Made by a program: the position numbers and the translations under genes | Assembly: GCF_021725675.1 (NCBI RefSeq) | Contig: NZ_JAKJPO010000001.1 | Span: 1,054,001-1,118,000 of the forward strand | Length of the DNA stretch: 64,000 nucleotides | Direction: 5' to 3' | Source: Marilutibacter chinensis | GTDB lineage: Bacteria > Pseudomonadota > Gammaproteobacteria > Xanthomonadales > Xanthomonadaceae | Notes under the pieces: generated by a model | Databases searched by the model: none | Seen by the model: the letters and a program-made list of their open reading frames with translations, nothing else | Told to the model about the DNA's origin: nothing | Shown here: in pieces, positions 7,236 to 17,614 of the stretch | Layout of the letters: each line of letters starts with the position of its first letter | Numbering within the stretch: position 1 is the first letter of the stretch

Positions 7236-9413
7236 TCAGCGCCTGCGGGTCAGCCGCCAGCAGCGGTGGATGCGCGGGTTCCGCTCGAAGTCCGGCGGGA
7301 TGGTCGCGGCACTGATCTCCTCGCAGTCGGCGAAGACGGCGACGGCCGCGTCGTCGAGGCGGAAGCGGCGGAAGTTGTTGGAGAAGTACAGCACCCCGGC
7401 GGGTGCCAGCCGCGCCACCGCCAGCTTCAGCAGTTCGACATGCCGCGCCTGTACGTCGAAGTCGTCGGCGCGCTTGGAGTTGGAGAACGTCGGTGGATCG
7501 CAGAACACCAGGTCGTACTCGCCGCGGTCGGCGGCCAGCCAGGCCATCACGTCCGCCTGCACCAGCGCATGCGTGCGGCCGCCGATGCCATTCGCGGCCA
7601 GGTTGTCCGCGCACCACTGCAGGTAGGTCGCCGACAGGTCGACGGTGGTGGTAGCGGCCGCACCGCCGACCGCCGCCTGCACCGTGGCGGCGCCGGTGTA
7701 GCCGAACAGGTTGAGGAAGCGCTTGCCGCGGGCCTCCTCGTGCAGCCGCTGGCGCATCGGCCGATGGTCGAGGAACAGGCCGGTGTCGAGATAATCGAAC
7801 AGGTTGACGCGCAGTCGCGCCGCGCCCTCGCGCACGACGAGGAGTTCGCCGCGCTGGTCGAAGGCGCCGTACTTGCTCCCGCCCTTGCCACGCGCACGGG
7901 TCTTCAGCGCGAGCTGCTCGCGCGGTACGCCGAACACCTCGCGCGCGGCGGCCAGCAGTTCGTTGCGGCGACGGCGCTGATCCGCCTCGGGGATACTGGC
8001 CGGCGCGGCGTACTCCTGCACGTGCAGGAAGGTGCGCGGCGGCGATTCATCGGTTTCGTAGACATCGATCGCCGCTGCGTATTCGGGCAGGTCGGCGTCG
8101 TAGGCGCGGAAGCAGCCGATGCCCTGTTGCCTGCGCCAGCCTTTCAGTTTCCGCAGATTCCTGCGCAGGCGGTTGGCGACCATCGTCGCGCCATCGTTGA
8201 GTTCGCGCGGACCATCTTCGACACGCTGTGGAGGGCGGACCGGGTCGACGGCGATCAGCGCGCACTCGATCGCGCCATTGAAGACCGGATAGACCTTCAT
8301 GGCCCGCAGGCCGGTCGCGCGCGCGAGTTCGGCGTCGCCACACAGCAGGCTCGCGCGCCAGTCGGGCACCGCGCGCCCGAGCGCGTCGCCGAGCAGGCGG
8401 TACAGCGCGGGATCGGCGGCCAGGCGCGCGTCGTAGGGTGGATTGCAGACCACCAGCCCAGGCGCATCGGCGATCGGCAGCGCCCCGGATTCCAGCGTGG
8501 CGATATCCCCCACCTGCCAGTCGATCATGTCCTCCAGCCCGGCGCGCGCGGCATTCTCGCGCGCGGCACGGATCGCCTGCGGATCGCTGTCGCGACCGGC
8601 GAAGCGCGGTTGCAGCGCTGCCCGTCCGGCCGCCGCACGCGCCTGCGCCTCGTCCACCAGCGCGCGCCATCCGTTCGCATCGAAGCTGCGCCAGCGGGTG
8701 GGCGCAAGGCCCTCGTAGCGGGACAGGCCCGGGGCGACGTCGGCCGCCATCAGCGCCCCCTCGATCACCAGGGTGCCGCTGCCGCACATCGGGTCGAGCA
8801 ACGCCCCCCCGGCCGCGTGCAGCTTCGGCCACTGGCCGCGCAGCAGGACGGCAGCGGCGAGGGTCTCCTTCAGCGGCGCCTCGCCCTGCCGGCGACGCCA
8901 GCCGCGGCGGTGCAGCGGACCGCCCCCCAGATCGACCGACAGGATCGCGCGGCCCTTGCGCACGACCAGATTGAGGCGCAGGTCGGGCGCCTCCAGGTCG
9001 ACGTCCGGACGGGTACCCGTGGCCTCGCGCATCGCGTCGACGACGGCGTCCTTGACCCGCTGAGCGGCATAGCGCGCATGGGTGATCGCGGCACCGGACA
9101 CGTGCGCATCGACCGCGATCGCGTGGCGCGGTTCCAGCTGCGCGGCCCAGTCGAGCGCACGCGCACCAGCGTACAGCGCCGCCTCGTCGGGACAGTCGAA
9201 TTCGGCCAGCGGCCACAGCACACGGCTGGCCAGCCGCGACCACATCACCGCGCGTTGCGCGTCGGCGAGCATGCCTTCGGCATTGACCCCGGCAACGGTC
9301 GCCTTCGCCGACGCGCAACCCAGCGCGAGCAGTTCGTCGGCAAGCAGGTATTCCAGGCCCTTGCCGCAGCTGGCGAAGAAACGATGGCCTTCGGCGGTGG
9401 TACCGGCACTCAT
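7236..9413 (-). CDS. rlmL: bifunctional 23S rRNA methyltransferase RlmK/RlmL
   Basis: A fused enzyme that makes m2G2445 (RlmL, N-terminal half) and m7G2069 (RlmK, C-terminal half) in 23S rRNA, using S-adenosylmethionine. The N terminus carries a THUMP domain. The first catalytic domain shows [11 protein letters not shown] and the NPPY motif ([10 protein letters not shown]). The second shows [13 protein letters not shown] and [12 protein letters not shown]. At 725 residues it is close to the 702 of the E. coli protein. The ATG at 9413 overlaps the stop of the upstream hydrolase (ATGA). Confidence 0.93.
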   Translation of the reverse strand: MSAGTTAEGHRFFASCGKGLEYLLADELLALGCASAKATVAGVNAEGMLADAQRAVMWSRLASRVLWPLAEFDCPDEAALYAGARALDWAAQLEPRHAIAVDAHVSGAAITHARYAAQRVKDAVVDAMREATGTRPDVDLEAPDLRLNLVVRKGRAILSVDLGGGPLHRRGWRRRQGEAPLKETLAAAVLLRGQWPKLHAAGGALLDPMCGSGTLVIEGALMAADVAPGLSRYEGLAPTRWRSFDANGWRALVDEAQARAAAGRAALQPRFAGRDSDPQAIRAARENAARAGLEDMIDWQVGDIATLESGALPIADAPGLVVCNPPYDARLAADPALYRLLGDALGRAVPDWRASLLCGDAELARATGLRAMKVYPVFNGAIECALIAVDPVRPPQRVEDGPRELNDGATMVANRLRRNLRKLKGWRRQQGIGCFRAYDADLPEYAAAIDVYETDESPPRTFLHVQEYAAPASIPEADQRRRRNELLAAAREVFGVPREQLALKTRARGKGGSKYGAFDQRGELLVVREGAARLRVNLFDYLDTGLFLDHRPMRQRLHEEARGKRFLNLFGYTGAATVQAAVGGAAATTTVDLSATYLQWCADNLAANGIGGRTHALVQADVMAWLAADRGEYDLVFCDPPTFSNSKRADDFDVQARHVELLKLAVARLAPAGVLYFSNNFRRFRLDDAAVAVFADCEEISAATIPPDFERNPRIHRCWRLTRRR

Positions 9414-9952
9414 GCGTGCACCGGCCCGGCCAGCGAACGCAGCAGGGCGGCGAACGCCTCCGCGCTGTCCTCGACGTGACCGGAAAGGCGATGGCTGTCG
9501 TCGACCATCAGCAGCCGTGCATTGCGCTGCCGCGCCCAGGTCACGACGTCGGTAGCGGGGATCAGTTCGTCGTGCCAGCCGTGCACGACCGAGGTCGGCA
9601 CCGCGGCAGCCTCCAGCGGCGGCGCCTCGCCCATCCGCACCGGCGGCGCCATCAGGAACAGTCCCGCCACCGGCACCTGCAGGGACACCCGCCCGGAGAT
9701 CCACGCGCCCAGGCTGGAACCGGCCAGTAGCAGCGGGCCGCGCACGGCGGCCGCCTTCGCGAGCGCGAGCAGCCGCTGCAACCGGGCCGGCACGTCGCCG
9801 AGTTCGCTGACCTCGCGACGGGCATCCAGATCGGTGTAGTCCGGGCGCTCGTGGCTCCAGCCCAGACGCCCGGCGACCTCGGCCAGCGCGGTGACCTTGG
9901 TCGCGTCCGGACCGCTCTCGAAACCGTGGGAAAGAATGCAGTGTCCGCGCAT
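9410..9952 (-). CDS. small alpha/beta hydrolase (YqiA/YcfP-like)
   Basis: The 180-residue product is a compact alpha/beta hydrolase: [10 protein letters not shown] at the oxyanion turn, nucleophile elbow LAGSSLGAW, an acid in [11 protein letters not shown] and a late His in DDSHRLSGH. It belongs with the short YqiA/YcfP-like esterases, whose natural substrates are poorly known. It lies 3 bases after the MOSC gene and overlaps rlmKL by four bases, so the three are one operon. Confidence 0.75.
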   Translation of the reverse strand: MRGHCILSHGFESGPDATKVTALAEVAGRLGWSHERPDYTDLDARREVSELGDVPARLQRLLALAKAAAVRGPLLLAGSSLGAWISGRVSLQVPVAGLFLMAPPVRMGEAPPLEAAAVPTSVVHGWHDELIPATDVVTWARQRNARLLMVDDSHRLSGHVEDSAEAFAALLRSLAGPVHA

Positions 9953-9955
9953 GTC

Positions 9956-10477
9956 TCAGCCGTTCTCGTCGCCGTGGTGCGGGGCCAGCGCCTCGACGGC
10001 GCCGCCGAGCGCGAGCACGCCGCCCTCGACGATCCGGGCGCACAGCCCGCCCATGCCGCACATCGCGTTGTAGCCGCCGGGATCGAGGGCGTCCTCCATC
10101 CGCGAGCATGGATCGCAGGCCTCGGTACCTTCGAGCACGAGTCCGCCGATGCGGAGGCGAAGCCCCTTCAGCGCGATCAGCGGGATGCCCGACACCACCA
10201 GGTTGCGGCGCAGGATCTCCGGCGAGACCGAGGCATGTCCGGCCAGTGCCGCGATGGCCGGCAGGTGCTCGGCCTGGATCAGGGTGATGCCGCGCTTGCC
10301 GCTGCCGCCCGCGTAGCGATCGCCGGCCAGGCCGCCGCCGGCGCGGGCTTCGACGCGGTCGACGGAGCGCATCGACACGTTGCGCGCCGGACGCAGTCCG
10401 ATCCATTCGACCCGGCCGGTACGCGGCAGACGGGTCATCAGGCGACCTAGGGATGAGTCGGCGGGGGGCAAGGTCAT
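9956..10477 (-). CDS. MOSC domain protein
   Basis: MOSC domains occur in molybdenum-cofactor sulfurases and in the YiiM/YuaD class that reduces N-hydroxylated compounds. This 173-residue single-domain protein has the conserved core: GLAGDRYAG, the GISLIQAEH-like [17 protein letters not shown], and the catalytic cysteine region EACDPCSRM, then [11 protein letters not shown]. The ATG at 10477 follows GGAGCCTCC; starting at 10567 would add residues resembling noncoding DNA. First gene of the operon with the small hydrolase and rlmKL. Confidence 0.82.
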   Translation of the reverse strand: MTLPPADSSLGRLMTRLPRTGRVEWIGLRPARNVSMRSVDRVEARAGGGLAGDRYAGGSGKRGITLIQAEHLPAIAALAGHASVSPEILRRNLVVSGIPLIALKGLRLRIGGLVLEGTEACDPCSRMEDALDPGGYNAMCGMGGLCARIVEGGVLALGGAVEALAPHHGDENG

Positions 10478-10550
10478 GGAGGAGGCTCCGGAAGGCGCGG
10501 CAGCGTGCGCAGGGCACGGCAAAGCCGGGATCGGATGGTAGCATCCGGCC

Positions 10551-11111
10551 ATGCCGGCCCCACCCATCCTCCACGCACCACTGCCTTACGAAAACCGCCT
10601 GCAGGCGCGCGATATCGCCGGCGTCGACCTGGTCGTGATCCATTGCACCGAACTGCCGGACCTGGCGACCGCGCGCGAATACGGCGAGCGCATCCACTAC
10701 CCCGGCAGTGGCACCGGCAACAGCGGCCATTTCTATCTCGATCGCGACGGCAGCGTGCAGCAGTGGGTCGACCCCGCCCGCATCGCCCATCACGTGCGCG
10801 GCTACAACGCCCGTGCGATCGGCATCGAGCTGGTCAACCGGGGCCGCTGGCCGCACTGGCACGACGCGACCCATCAGGCGATGGAAGAGCCGTACACCGC
10901 CGCGCAGATCGCGGCGCTGATCGACCTGCTCGTCCATCTGTGCGACGCGCTGCCGTCGCTGCGGCAGATCGCCGGCCACGAAGACCTGGATACCGACGAG
11001 GTGCCCGCGCTCGATGATCCAGCGCAACGGGTGCGCCGCAAGCGTGATCCGGGTCCGTTGTTTCCGTGGGGGGAAGTGCTCGAAGCCGTTCCGCTCGAAC
11101 GCATTCCCTAG
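10551..11111 (+). CDS. N-acetylmuramoyl-L-alanine amidase, AmpD-like
   Basis: This amidase_2 (T7 lysozyme/AmpD fold) zinc enzyme cuts the lactyl-amide bond between N-acetylmuramic acid and L-alanine in peptidoglycan fragments. The zinc ligands can be placed at H31 (VVIHCTEL), H143 ([11 protein letters not shown]) and D166 ([11 protein letters not shown]). Length is 186 residues with no signal peptide, so it is cytoplasmic like AmpD and acts in muropeptide recycling rather than on the wall. It diverges from the MOSC operon across about 70 bases. Confidence 0.85.
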   Translation: MPAPPILHAPLPYENRLQARDIAGVDLVVIHCTELPDLATAREYGERIHYPGSGTGNSGHFYLDRDGSVQQWVDPARIAHHVRGYNARAIGIELVNRGRWPHWHDATHQAMEEPYTAAQIAALIDLLVHLCDALPSLRQIAGHEDLDTDEVPALDDPAQRVRRKRDPGPLFPWGEVLEAVPLERIP

Positions 11112-11305
11112 TCGCGGGTCGCTCCGGTCGAAATGACCGAACGGCGTATCCGACACGACACGCCATGCCAGCGAACCGGATGGTGCGATCTGCGGTTTCG
11201 CGGGCTCCGCGACCCGCGTCCCGTCGCTCTCCGTGCGGGACGAAACTCATTGGGGACGCCACGCCGCCGGTATACTGGCCTGCCTCACTCCGCCTGGTCC
11301 GCTGC

Positions 11306-12202
11306 ATGGCCTCCCCCGTTTCGGAACTGATCGAACTGCTGTCGCTCGAGCGGCTCGAGGACAACCTGTTCCGCGGGCAGAGCCGCGACATCGGCACCAA
11401 GTACGTGTTCGGCGGCCAGGTGCTCGGCCAGGCGCTGTCGGCGGCGCAGGCGACGATGAAGGAACCGCGCCCGGCGCACTCGCTGCACGCGTACTTCCTG
11501 AAGGCCGGCGACATCGAGGCGCCGATCGTCTACCAGGTCGACCGCACCCGCGACGGCGGCAGCTTCTCGGTGCGCCGGGTCACCGCGATCCAGCACGGCC
11601 AGCCGATATTCTTCCTCGCCGCCTCGTTCCAGAAGCACGAGGACGGTGCCGAGCACCAGCTGTCGATGCCCGAGGTGCCCAAACCCGAGGACATCGCCCC
11701 GGCGCCACCGGTGCCGGAAGAGGTGATGGCCAAGCTGCCGACCAAGATCCAGCGCTGGCTGTCGCGCGGCGGCCCGTTCGAGTTCCGCCACGTGTACCCG
11801 CGCGACGAACTCAATCCGCCCAAGCGTCCGCCGTTCCAGCAGGTCTGGTTCCGGCTCGCCGAGCGGGTCGGGGATGCACCCGAGCTGCACCGCGCCCTGC
11901 TCGCCTACGCCTCCGACTTCCACCTGCTCGGCACCGCGACCTTTCCTCACGGAATCAGTTATTACCAGCCGAACGTGCAGATGGCCTCGCTCGACCATGC
12001 TTTGTGGTTCCACCGCCCGTTCCGCGCCGACGACTGGCTGCTGTACTCGATCGACAGCCCCAGCGCGCAGGCCGGCCGCGGCCTGGCGCGCGGACAGATC
12101 TTCGACCGCGACGGCCACCTGGTCGCCAGCACCGTCCAGGAAGGCCTGATCCGCGTGGTCGCCGACGCCTCGGCCGCCCGCCACGTTCCGGCCAGGGACT
12201 AG
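11306..12202 (+). CDS. tesB: acyl-CoA thioesterase II
   Basis: Hydrolyses medium and long acyl-CoA to free fatty acid and CoA in the cytoplasm. The 298 residues form two hotdog domains: the first with FGGQVLGQAL and HSLHAYFLKAGD, the second with SLDHALWFHRPFR, which carries the catalytic Asp, and VQEGLIR with the catalytic Gln. E. coli TesB is 286 residues. The ATG at 11306 is chosen because the frame upstream to 11066 translates to an unconserved Arg-rich stretch. Monocistronic. Confidence 0.92.
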   Translation: MASPVSELIELLSLERLEDNLFRGQSRDIGTKYVFGGQVLGQALSAAQATMKEPRPAHSLHAYFLKAGDIEAPIVYQVDRTRDGGSFSVRRVTAIQHGQPIFFLAASFQKHEDGAEHQLSMPEVPKPEDIAPAPPVPEEVMAKLPTKIQRWLSRGGPFEFRHVYPRDELNPPKRPPFQQVWFRLAERVGDAPELHRALLAYASDFHLLGTATFPHGISYYQPNVQMASLDHALWFHRPFRADDWLLYSIDSPSAQAGRGLARGQIFDRDGHLVASTVQEGLIRVVADASAARHVPARD

Positions 12203-12357
12203 GCTCCGTCAACGCCATCGCGATCGATCGCGCCACGGTCATGCGCGCGCAGAACCTGGAAGAACGAGGAAGCTCATGCCGATAGACACCCGAACTTCGC
12301 CGCCTCCCGCGCACACGGGTGCGGCCGGCCCCGACGGCGACGACAGGTCCTAGGGCG

Positions 12358-13269
12358 ATGCGGCAGGTATTCAGCAGCCAGCGTCTGGAGAACGTCGAAG
12401 GCGTCGCCCGTCTGCTGGAGGACGCCGGCATCGAGGTGCGGATCACCGATGGTCGCTCCTACCGCGGCAACCGCCGCGGCACCTTCAGCTACCGTGACGG
12501 CGATGTGCCGAAGCCGGCCGTGTGGGTGGTCAAGTCCGACGACCAGGTCCGCGCGCGCGAGATCCTGCGCGAAGCCGGCCTGATCGACTCGACCCGCCAT
12601 CGCGACAGCTTCGTCGCCAGTTTCCGCAGCGACGACGCTCAAGTCGCCCAGGCCGATGCGCGCCGGCGCCGCATCTCGCGAATCAAGTACAGCCTGCTGG
12701 TCGTGCTGCTGATCGCAGCCGGCGCGATGACGATGTCGATGATCCGCAACCGGCCGCAGGCACCGTCGACTGCGTCGACACCGGCTGCGTCCCCCGCACC
12801 TGCACCGGATGCGACCGATGCCACCTCGATACGGCCACAGACGCCGGAACCGCCGTTCGACGGCACCCCGCAACCGACGCTGCCCGCAGTCGCCGAGGCG
12901 GTGTTCGCGCACGAGCTGCCGCAGGCCCGGCTCGACATCGCGTGCCTGTCGATCGACGGCCGCGACGCACCCGCACCGCTGATCGAATCGCTGCAGGCCT
13001 CGCTGCCGGCCGACAGCGCGCTCAAGCTGGTTTCCGCCTCGGCCTGCATGCGCAATGCCGAGGAAACCGAGGGCAGCACCCACATCGCCAGTGGCCGGCC
13101 GGCGCTGATGTTCGACGTCAGCTACTTCCGGCCGTCCGCCGCCGACGCCGGAGAAGTCGACTTCAGCGCCTATCACCACCGGATGTTCGCGAACTACCGC
13201 ACCCTCGAAGTGCGGCGGGCCGATGGCCGTTGGCAGGTCACCCGGGTGCTGCGCAACATCGCGATCTGA
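12358..13269 (+). CDS. DUF2007-domain membrane-anchored protein (pathogenicity-like protein)
   Basis: The first 85 residues match the DUF2007 'putative signal transducing' domain (FSSQRLENVEGVARLLEDAG, then KPAVWVVKSDDQ), an alpha-beta sandwich related to PII-like folds. A single membrane helix follows (about residues 115-130), then a Pro/Ala-rich linker and a periplasmic C-terminal domain of some 140 residues with two cysteines. Xanthomonad genomes carry this architecture under the name pathogenicity-like protein; its role is not established. The ATG at 12358 begins immediately before the domain. Confidence 0.7.
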   Translation: MRQVFSSQRLENVEGVARLLEDAGIEVRITDGRSYRGNRRGTFSYRDGDVPKPAVWVVKSDDQVRAREILREAGLIDSTRHRDSFVASFRSDDAQVAQADARRRRISRIKYSLLVVLLIAAGAMTMSMIRNRPQAPSTASTPAASPAPAPDATDATSIRPQTPEPPFDGTPQPTLPAVAEAVFAHELPQARLDIACLSIDGRDAPAPLIESLQASLPADSALKLVSASACMRNAEETEGSTHIASGRPALMFDVSYFRPSAADAGEVDFSAYHHRMFANYRTLEVRRADGRWQVTRVLRNIAI

Positions 13270-13583
13270 GCACGGCGGCCGCACCGCAGGCGTGACCGCC
13301 TCCTCATCCGGCGGCGCTTACGCGGGCGAGCGGAGCCGCGGACCTTCCGGCGACCGGGGATGCTGTGTGCGTATCGCTGCGCACGCGTCGAATTGACAGG
13401 ATCTTCACAGTACGACGCCGTCGGCCTGCCAGGCGGCAACGCCCGAGCGCGCGTTGAACCTGCGACATGCCTCATCAAAATGGGGGGGCTATCACATATC
13501 CGTCTGTTGGCCGCAGCGCCTGTCGCCGTCTGTGCCGATACTGGGGCATCCATTCCAGCGGCATGATTCAGGGGAGCACCATC
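13270..13583. other. intergenic region upstream of the hemerythrin gene
   Basis: No convincing gene in these 314 bases. A TTGACA hexamer at 13393 is a possible -35 but no good -10 follows at 16-18 bases. Base composition drops near 13470-13560. A frame from 13467 into the hemerythrin gene is regarded as 5' untranslated. Confidence 0.4.
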
Positions 13584-14087
13584 ATGGGGTTTTTCAGCAG
13601 GCTGTTCGGCAACAAGGAGCCGGCGGCGCCGGTCGCGGTTGCGCATCCTTCCGGAGCGCCGAGGGCCATCAGCTACGACCCGACGCTGATCGAGCGGCTC
13701 AAGGGCGATCACGAAGATCTGGTCGCGCTGTACCAGCGAATCGGCACTCTGCTGGAAGCGGGCCAGTTCGGCGACATCCGCAGCGAACTGGTCAACTTCA
13801 AGACCCGCTTCGAGGCCCACATCCTCACCGAGAACGTGCGCTTCTATGTGTACCTGGAGCAGCACCTGCCCGACGCGCACGACATGGACCTGATGCGCGA
13901 CTTCCGCCGCGAGATGAACACCATCGCGCGTGGCGTCGTCGACTTCGTCAAGAAGTACCAGTTCGCCGCATTCGATGCGAACGTCCGCGAGCAGTTCGTG
14001 AGCGACTACAGTGCGGTCGGCGGTCTGCTGGCCCAGCGCATCGAGCGCGAGGAGAGCAACCTGTACCCGCTGTACCAGGCGACCTGA
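13584..14087 (+). CDS. hemerythrin-domain protein
   Basis: The four-helix hemerythrin HHE pattern is visible: LKGDHEDLVALYQRI in helix 1, FKTRFEAHILTENVRFY in helix 2 and REESNLYPLYQ in helix 4, which would hold a di-iron site or be a degenerate form of it. The N terminus starts MGFFSRLFGN, a short amphipathic segment, followed by an Ala/Pro linker. GGGGAG sits seven bases before the ATG at 13584. Possible roles are oxygen or NO binding or Rsd-like regulation; nothing nearby decides. Confidence 0.75.
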   Translation: MGFFSRLFGNKEPAAPVAVAHPSGAPRAISYDPTLIERLKGDHEDLVALYQRIGTLLEAGQFGDIRSELVNFKTRFEAHILTENVRFYVYLEQHLPDAHDMDLMRDFRREMNTIARGVVDFVKKYQFAAFDANVREQFVSDYSAVGGLLAQRIEREESNLYPLYQAT

Positions 14088-14148
14088 GCCGTCGCGGTAC
14101 CGGCTTCGCGCCCCGCCCGCGCACATCACGACGCGACAACACGGCATC

Positions 14149-14176
14149 CGCCGGCCGGGCACCTCCCCGGCCGGCG
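14149..14176. terminator. hairpin between convergent genes
   Basis: A perfect 11-bp stem, CGCCGGCCGGG with its complement around the loop CACCTC, lies between the convergent hemerythrin and EF-hand genes. No T-run follows on either strand, so termination activity is uncertain. Confidence 0.5.
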
Positions 14177-14199
14177 TTCCGTCTGCACGTCCGGACGGG

Positions 14200-14865
14200 T
14201 CAGCGACGCCGCGGCGGCTGCAGTTCCTCGCGGCTCAGGTAGCCGTCGCGGTTCTCGTCCATGAAGGCGAAGGCGCCGCTCATGCGCGGCATGCCCGCCT
14301 CGACTTCGGAACGGCTCAACCGCCCGTCGCCATTGCCGTCGGCCTGCTTGAACTTCGCTTCGCGTCGTTCGGCCGCCCTGGCGACGTGCTCGGCGCGCAT
14401 GCGCTCGCGGTAGGTGCGCAGCTCGCTGCGGACGATGTAGCCGTCGCGATTGCCGTCCATGTCGTCGAAACGACCGGCGAGGCGCGGCGCCTCGGCGGCC
14501 TCGACCTTGCTGATCCGGCCGTCCTGGTCGGTGTCCAGGGCGACGATGCGCGCCAGCCCACCGTGCCGGCCGTGGCCCCGGCCATCGCGATGGCGGGCAT
14601 GACGGGCAGGACGCTCCGATGCGTCGAGACGGCCATCGCCGTTGGCATCGAGCCTGTCGAAGTGCCCGGCCAGGCGTGGGGCCGCCGCCGCTTCGTTGCG
14701 GTCGATTGAGCCATCGCCGTTGCTGTCGAGCTTGGCCATGCGATGCGGGTGGCCGTGCTCTCGGTTGCCGTCGGCACCCGCTGCGAAGGCGGTGCCGGCG
14801 ACCAGGGCAGCCAGGGCCATTGCCACGGCCAAAGCACTGTGACGGAAGGGAATGGGACGGTTCAT
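14200..14865 (-). CDS. secreted EF-hand calcium-binding protein
   Basis: A 221-residue protein with a signal peptide (cleavage near FAAGADG) and at least six canonical EF-hand loops of the form DxNxDGxIxxxE, for example DSNGDGSIDRNE, DANGDGRLDASE, DTDQDGRISKVE and DENRDGYLSREE. They are spaced about 30 residues apart in three pairs. It should bind calcium in the periplasm or outside the cell. The 12-residue loops are complete in all six, so binding is likely. A His/Arg-rich stretch separates the second and third loops. Partner unknown. Confidence 0.85.
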   Translation of the reverse strand: MNRPIPFRHSALAVAMALAALVAGTAFAAGADGNREHGHPHRMAKLDSNGDGSIDRNEAAAAPRLAGHFDRLDANGDGRLDASERPARHARHRDGRGHGRHGGLARIVALDTDQDGRISKVEAAEAPRLAGRFDDMDGNRDGYIVRSELRTYRERMRAEHVARAAERREAKFKQADGNGDGRLSRSEVEAGMPRMSGAFAFMDENRDGYLSREELQPPRRR

Positions 14866-15045
14866 CGAATGTTCTCCGGTTTGCGGCGCGGCGGACGGGA
14901 AGCAGCTTCGGGATGCGCCGTTGTCCCCAACAACGCCTGCCTGCCGTTCGCGTTGACAACACGCCGACAACGGCGCGGCAGCGCGGTTCAGCCCATGGAC
15001 ACCCTGGCTTGCGCAGCCGGCGCCGACAGGCCCTAGACTGACGAC

Positions 15046-15855
15046 ATGGGCAACTCCCCCGCCCCGGACGAGAACGATCTGCGCCTGTTCCACACCGGCG
15101 AGCACGCGTGCGGCTACTGGCCCGAACGGATCGCCCGCGACCTGGTGCTGGATCCGCGCGACCCGCGCCTTGCCCAGCGCTATCCGCTGGCGCTGGAGTG
15201 GGGCTTCCGACGCTCCGGCGACATCGTCTATCGGCCGCACTGCCACGGCTGCCGGGCCTGCGTGGCGGTGCGCGTTCCGGTCGACCGGTTCCGCCCCGAC
15301 CGCAGCCAGCGCCGCTGTCTGAAACGCAACGCCGACGTCGAGATGCGGATCTGCCAGCCGGTGCGCACCAGCGAACAGCTCGCGCTGTATCGGCGCTACC
15401 TGGCTGCCCGCCACGCCGGCGGCGGCATGGACGGGCACGGCGCGGTCGAGTTCGACCAGTTCCTGATCGGCAGCTGGAGCGATGGCCGCTTCATGGAGCT
15501 GCGCGAGGCCGGGCCGCCGCGCCCGGGGCGCCTGCTCGCGGTCGCGGTCACCGATGTCACCGAGAACGCGCTGTCGGCGGTGTATACCTTCTTCGACCCG
15601 GACTTCGCGCGACGCGGTCTCGGCACGCTGGCGATCCTCAAGCAGATCGAGTGGGCCCGCCGCGAACGCCGCGAACACCTTTACCTCGGATACTGGATCG
15701 CCGGCCACGCCAAGATGGACTACAAGCGCCGCTTCCATCCGCTCGAGAGCTTCGACGGCCGCCGCTGGCACGCGTTCGACGAGTGCGAGGCGCCCGAGCG
15801 CCTCCTGACGGACGTCCCTCCTGCCGCAGACGACGACATCACGGACAACGCATGA
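15046..15855 (+). CDS. bpt: aspartate/glutamate leucyltransferase
   Basis: Transfers leucine from Leu-tRNA to N-terminal Asp or Glu of proteins, marking them for ClpS/ClpAP in the bacterial N-degron pathway. The ATE/Bpt family signatures are seen: [14 protein letters not shown], the cysteine cluster [14 protein letters not shown] near residue 70, the GNAT-like [16 protein letters not shown] and [16 protein letters not shown]. Length 269 versus about 240-250 for most members; the extra residues are at the C terminus. The downstream gene overlaps it by four bases. Confidence 0.9.
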   Translation: MGNSPAPDENDLRLFHTGEHACGYWPERIARDLVLDPRDPRLAQRYPLALEWGFRRSGDIVYRPHCHGCRACVAVRVPVDRFRPDRSQRRCLKRNADVEMRICQPVRTSEQLALYRRYLAARHAGGGMDGHGAVEFDQFLIGSWSDGRFMELREAGPPRPGRLLAVAVTDVTENALSAVYTFFDPDFARRGLGTLAILKQIEWARRERREHLYLGYWIAGHAKMDYKRRFHPLESFDGRRWHAFDECEAPERLLTDVPPAADDDITDNA

Positions 15856-17162
15856 CCCCCCTGTCCCGCCGTACATCGACGCGCTGCCGCGTCGTCACCG
15901 TCCTGCCACGCGCCTTCGCCCTTGCTTCCACCGTTGCCATGCTGGCGCTGACGGGCTGCGTGCGCGTGCAGGTCCACGGCGCCCCCGACTCCACCGGATC
16001 GATGACTGCCCCATCCCCGCCCACCCTGCGCCTGGCGACCTACAACACCTCGCTCTACGACGAGGCCACCGGCGGTCTCGTCGGCCGGCTCCAGGCGGGC
16101 GATGGCCATGCCGCCAGGATCGCCGCCGTGCTGCAACGCGTGCGCCCGGACGTCGTGCTGCTCAACGAATTCGACTACGACGGCGCGCATCGCGCGGCCG
16201 AACTGTTCCAGCGCCGCTATCTCGAAATCGCGCAGCCCGGCGGCGGTGCGCCGCTGCACTACGGTTATCGCTACCTCGCTCCGGTCAACACCGGAGTGCC
16301 GAGCGGCCTGGACCTGGATGGCAATGGCGAGGTCGGAGGCGGCGGCCGCGAGCGCGGCAACGACGCCTGGGGTTACGGCCTGCACCCGGGCCAGTACGGA
16401 ATGCTGCTGCTTTCGAGATATCCGATAGACGCCGCCTCCGCGCGTACGTTCCAGCACCTGAAATGGAGCGCGATGCCCGGAGCGCGCCAGCCACGCGATC
16501 CCGCCACCGGCATCGCCCACTATCCGCCGGCGATCTGGTCCCGGCTGAGGCTTTCCTCGAAGTCGCACTGGGACGTGCCGGTGCGCCTGCCCGGCGGCGA
16601 TCTGCACGTGCTCGCCGCCCATCCGACCCCTCCGGTCTTCGACGGTCCGGAGGATCGCAACGGCGCGCGCAACGCGGACGAGATCAGGCTGTGGCGCGAG
16701 TACATCGGCGGCGGCGACCTCTCATGGCTGTGCGACGACACCGGTCGCTGCGGCGGTCTGGCGGAGGATGCGCGCTTCGTGATCGTCGGCGACCTGAACA
16801 ACGACCCATCCGACGGCGATGGCGACCATGCCGCAATCCTCGAACTGCTCGAACATCCGCGGGTCGCGCGTATGCCGACACCACGCAGCGAGGGCGCCGT
16901 CGAGACGGCCGCACGCTATCCGCACCTCGTCCGCCGCGGCGCGGCGGCACATGCGACCGGCGATTACGGTGCGCGCGTCGGCACCCTGCGGCTGGACTAC
17001 GTGCTGCCCTCGGTCGGCATGGCGGTGCGCGGCAGCGGCGTGTTCTGGCCGAAGCCGGGCCAGCCCGGCGCGGAGCTGGTCACGGCGAGCGATCACCGCC
17101 TGGTCTGGGTCGACATCGAATGGACCGCCATCGGCACGGACGATGCGGCCCCGGGGCGCTGA
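15852..17162 (+). CDS. endonuclease/exonuclease/phosphatase family lipoprotein
   Basis: The 436-residue product carries a lipobox (MLALTGC, Cys near residue 36) and then the EEP fold motifs: [20 protein letters not shown] with the metal-binding Glu, [25 protein letters not shown] with the catalytic Asp-x-Asn, and the terminal [10 protein letters not shown]. Secreted EEP proteins are nucleases or phosphodiesterases. An acidic glycine-rich insert, [11 protein letters not shown], lies in the middle. Its ATG overlaps the bpt stop (ATGA). Confidence 0.8.
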   Translation: MTPLSRRTSTRCRVVTVLPRAFALASTVAMLALTGCVRVQVHGAPDSTGSMTAPSPPTLRLATYNTSLYDEATGGLVGRLQAGDGHAARIAAVLQRVRPDVVLLNEFDYDGAHRAAELFQRRYLEIAQPGGGAPLHYGYRYLAPVNTGVPSGLDLDGNGEVGGGGRERGNDAWGYGLHPGQYGMLLLSRYPIDAASARTFQHLKWSAMPGARQPRDPATGIAHYPPAIWSRLRLSSKSHWDVPVRLPGGDLHVLAAHPTPPVFDGPEDRNGARNADEIRLWREYIGGGDLSWLCDDTGRCGGLAEDARFVIVGDLNNDPSDGDGDHAAILELLEHPRVARMPTPRSEGAVETAARYPHLVRRGAAAHATGDYGARVGTLRLDYVLPSVGMAVRGSGVFWPKPGQPGAELVTASDHRLVWVDIEWTAIGTDDAAPGR

Positions 17163-17175
17163 GCGCCATACCGGA

Positions 17176-17499
17176 TCACTTCGGGGTCTTGCCCGGCTCC
17201 GTCGCGGCCGGTTTCGCCGCGGACGCGGTCCTGGGTCCGAAACCGAACGCTTCTTCGCTGCGCGCGGACACCACCATCCGTACCATGTTGGCCGGCACCA
17301 TCAGTTCCAGCTCGATCGTGTCGCCGGCCGGGGTACGGCCGTCCATGATCATCTTGATGAAGGCGCCGCCGGTGTCGATCTCGCGGCACATCACGTGCTC
17401 GGCGCCGGCTTCGCCCTGCAGATAGGGCTTGATCGCCCCGCCGAGCGCCTCGACGGCCTGCGGAAAGAAGAACACGGCATAGCCGCGGGTGTCGTTCAT
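17176..17499 (-). CDS. conserved hypothetical protein
   Basis: A 107-residue cytoplasmic protein; GGGAG precedes the ATG at 17499, and the longer frame to 17562 is rejected. The core of about 85 residues looks globular (YAVFFFPQAVEALGG, then IDTGGAFIKMIMDGR and ELELMVPANMVRMVVS) and is followed by a Lys/Ala/Pro tail. No family is recognised with confidence. It lies downstream of purT on the same strand, about 115 bases away. Confidence 0.6.
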   Translation of the reverse strand: MNDTRGYAVFFFPQAVEALGGAIKPYLQGEAGAEHVMCREIDTGGAFIKMIMDGRTPAGDTIELELMVPANMVRMVVSARSEEAFGFGPRTASAAKPAATEPGKTPK

Positions 17500-17614
17500 T
17501 CGTTGCTCCCATCCGGATGTGGCGACCATGGAGCGACACCGACGGACGCGGATGGAGCACATTGAAAGGCTTCATCCGGGTTCATCCGCGCCATCCGAGG
17601 CCGATGCTCTGCAT

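Noticed and set aside
6645-9479. 944-residue open frame opposite rlmKL
   Set aside because: The rlmKL frame has clear methyltransferase motifs; the opposite frame is Arg/Gly/Ala-rich with no motif, a usual shadow in GC-rich DNA.
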